DNA of 64,000 nucleotides, taken from Thiomicrospira microaerophila (GTDB taxonomy: Bacteria; Pseudomonadota; Gammaproteobacteria; Thiomicrospirales; Thiomicrospiraceae). Positions 63,032 to 64,000 of this stretch are shown here, piece by piece. Both the position numbers and the translations under genes were made by a program. Location of the stretch: contig NZ_JYNN01000014.1 in assembly GCF_000934765.1 (NCBI RefSeq), forward strand, positions 1-64,000. Direction: 5' to 3'. Numbering within the stretch: position 1 is the first letter of the stretch; the number at the start of each line of letters is the position of its first letter. Below the pieces are notes generated by a model. The model worked only from the letters and a program-made list of their open reading frames with translations, did not search any database and was not told the origin of the DNA.

Positions 63032-63371
63032 CATCTGTTTCAAAACGCATTGAATAAGGGCGTGACAAGTCTGCCAATAACCCTGGCAGACTGAAGTTAC
63101 GGGTTTTTTCAATAAAACGTTGTCCATCAATATACACCTGCACAACGGGCAAAGAAAACACCCCTTTTTGCGAACAAATATCTGTTGTGACTTGGCAATC
63201 GACATACACTAGCATTAACTGCGCAAAATCCTCCGCCAGTGCTTGAGCAAGTTTAGGCTTAATCACATTACACACACCACAGTGCGCACCGCCAAACAAG
63301 ACCACCAGGCCTGGTTGTGTTTGGATTAAATTATCTAATTCTTCAATCGTTGTAAGTTGTTGCATACTCAT
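63018..63371 (-). CDS. Thioredoxin-family protein
   Basis: The 117-residue protein has the redox motif CGVC in LFGGAHCGVCNVIKP and the cis-Pro segment GVFSLPVVQVYIDGQRF, with no signal peptide, so it is cytosolic. It would act as a disulfide reductase or a thiol-peroxide helper. The iterated palindrome at 63305 encodes QPGLVV next to the active site. It overlaps the ROK gene by one base. Confidence 0.85.
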   Translation of the reverse strand: MSMQQLTTIEELDNLIQTQPGLVVLFGGAHCGVCNVIKPKLAQALAEDFAQLMLVYVDCQVTTDICSQKGVFSLPVVQVYIDGQRFIEKTRNFSLPGLLADLSRPYSMRFETDVNEN

Positions 63372-64000
63372 TACCCCTCACTACTCCATAACCATGCGGC
63401 GCCAATTACACCTGCGGAATCACCCAACAAAGGGGCTTTTAATTGTGTCACCACCTCGTCACTAAACACCCATTTTGACCAACGTTTAGGCACTTCATCA
63501 TAAAGCTCATGAATTTGACTCAATCCCCCACCCAATACAACCACTTCAGGATCAAACACATTAATCACCGAGGCTAATCCCTTGGCTAACCAATCGTAAT
63601 AAGCATTCATTATATCGATGGCCTGCTGATCAGCCTGACGCATCTGTTCTACAATTTGCTGAGCCGTTAAGTGACGTGCGGTGACCTCTTTAAAACGCTT
63701 CGCCAAGCCCGGACCCGATAAAAAGGTTTCAATGCAATCTTGCTTGCCACAATAGCAGGCCTGGTTAGACATATATTGGCTATTCCAAGGCAACGGATTA
63801 TGCCCCCACTCACCTGCTATCCCGTTCGCCCCCTCAACAATCTCGCCGTTAAAAACCAAACCCCCACCACACCCCGTGCCAATTATTACACCAAACACTG
63901 ATTTCGCACCGAAAGCCGCGCCCTGTGAAGCCTCGGCCAATGCAAAACAATTGGCATCGTTCGCAATGCAAATGGGGCGAAGCAGTAGGTTTTCAAGATC
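63371..64000 (-). CDS. ROK-family sugar kinase (5' part missing at window edge)
   Basis: The frame is open to the last base of the window, so the N-terminus (with the ATP-binding motif) lies beyond it. Visible are CIANDANCFALAEA (sugar-binding Asn/Asp), GCGGGLVFNGEIVEGANGIA, the zinc motif CYCGKQDCIETFLSGPGL and VVLGGGLSQ. The ROK family includes fructokinase, glucokinase and N-acetylglucosamine kinase; the NDANC and EWGHNPLP patterns fit fructokinase or NagK. The C-terminus is complete. Confidence 0.88.
   Translation of the reverse strand, partial: DLENLLLRPICIANDANCFALAEASQGAAFGAKSVFGVIIGTGCGGGLVFNGEIVEGANGIAGEWGHNPLPWNSQYMSNQACYCGKQDCIETFLSGPGLAKRFKEVTARHLTAQQIVEQMRQADQQAIDIMNAYYDWLAKGLASVINVFDPEVVVLGGGLSQIHELYDEVPKRWSKWVFSDEVVTQLKAPLLGDSAGVIGAAWLWSSEG

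Larger units (their letters stand above)
1394..63314. repeat. Iterated palindrome CCAGGCCTGG (at least 14 exact copies)
   Basis: Exact copies start at 1394, 6818, 10339, 15931, 19614, 20962, 25676, 31144, 32825, 37777, 44829, 51349, 53182 and 63305. The full 14-mer AACCAGGCCTGGTT is seen at 6816, 25674, 31142, 51347 and 53180. Nine-base forms (CAGGCCTGG or CCAGGCCTG) occur at about 4748, 5715, 17753, 35270, 36276, 44508, 46325, 58783 and 63756. Almost all lie inside genes, in both strands' genes and different codon phases (QPGLV, DQAWL/NQAWL, ARPGQ). Each contains two overlapping CCWGG sites. A random 10-mer of this composition is expected about 0.1 times. Confidence 0.95.

Overview
This 64 kb window looks like the chromosome of a gammaproteobacterium. 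Gene families and gene order (lepA-lepB-rnc-era-recO-pdxJ-acpS, rseC-degP, purM-purN-DUF3108 divergent from DUF2066-hda, recA-recX-alaS-lysC, aceE-aceF-lpdA) and moderate GC fit a Thiomicrospira/Hydrogenovibrio-type sulfur oxidiser (Thiotrichales). That placement is an inference from gene order and protein style; no marker gene proves it. Most genes are on the minus strand.

Layout. 1-700: broken start of a large secreted adhesin plus repeat debris. 0.7-4 kb: an EAL-domain protein and a Cache sensor protein. 4-12.2 kb: minus-strand housekeeping block acpS, pdxJ, recO, era, rnc, lepB, lepA, degP-type protease, rseC. 12.1-13.8 kb: an inserted Rpn-type nuclease/transposase gene flanked by 51-bp direct repeats. 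13.8-18.3 kb: nadB, ygfZ, proS. 18.4-22.4 kb: PilZ protein, an outer-membrane factor/adaptor pair without a pump, two thioredoxin-fold proteins. 22.5-27.4 kb: hda, DUF2066, purM, purN, DUF3108, dcd. 27.5-28.2 kb: a two-gene small-protein cassette. 28.2-31.7 kb: lysS, prfB with its programmed frameshift, and a DUF5610 gene. 31.8-34.1 kb: rfbD, rfbC, birA.

34.1-46.7 kb is a type I restriction-modification island on the minus strand. Read in transcription order it holds hsdM (frameshifted), a dead YhcG-like gene, a MazE/MazF-type pair, a chimeric hsdS/hsdM scrap, an internally deleted YhcG nuclease, hsdS, two AlbA_2/HATPase proteins, hsdR and a YgjP-like metallopeptidase. 46.7-48.6 kb is a graveyard of integrated elements beside a tRNA-Ser(GCU): two integrase 5' fragments, three small membrane proteins and a broken phage-type gene. 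48.7-55 kb: lysC, a 165-bp hairpin element, alaS, recX, recA, pncC. 55.3 kb: a ComEA-like protein. 55.6-61.5 kb: the pyruvate dehydrogenase operon. 61.7-64 kb: rppH, a HAD hydrolase, a thioredoxin-like protein and a ROK kinase cut by the window edge.

The strongest unexplained signal is a palindrome, CCAGGCCTGG (best form AACCAGGCCTGGTT). It occurs exactly at least 14 times in 64 kb, where chance predicts well under one copy, mostly inside genes and in all three codon phases. This points to selection or propagation at the DNA level, such as an uptake signal, a methylation or protein-binding site, or a HIP1-like iterated palindrome. A pair of near-copies facing each other builds a hairpin between aceE and aceF.
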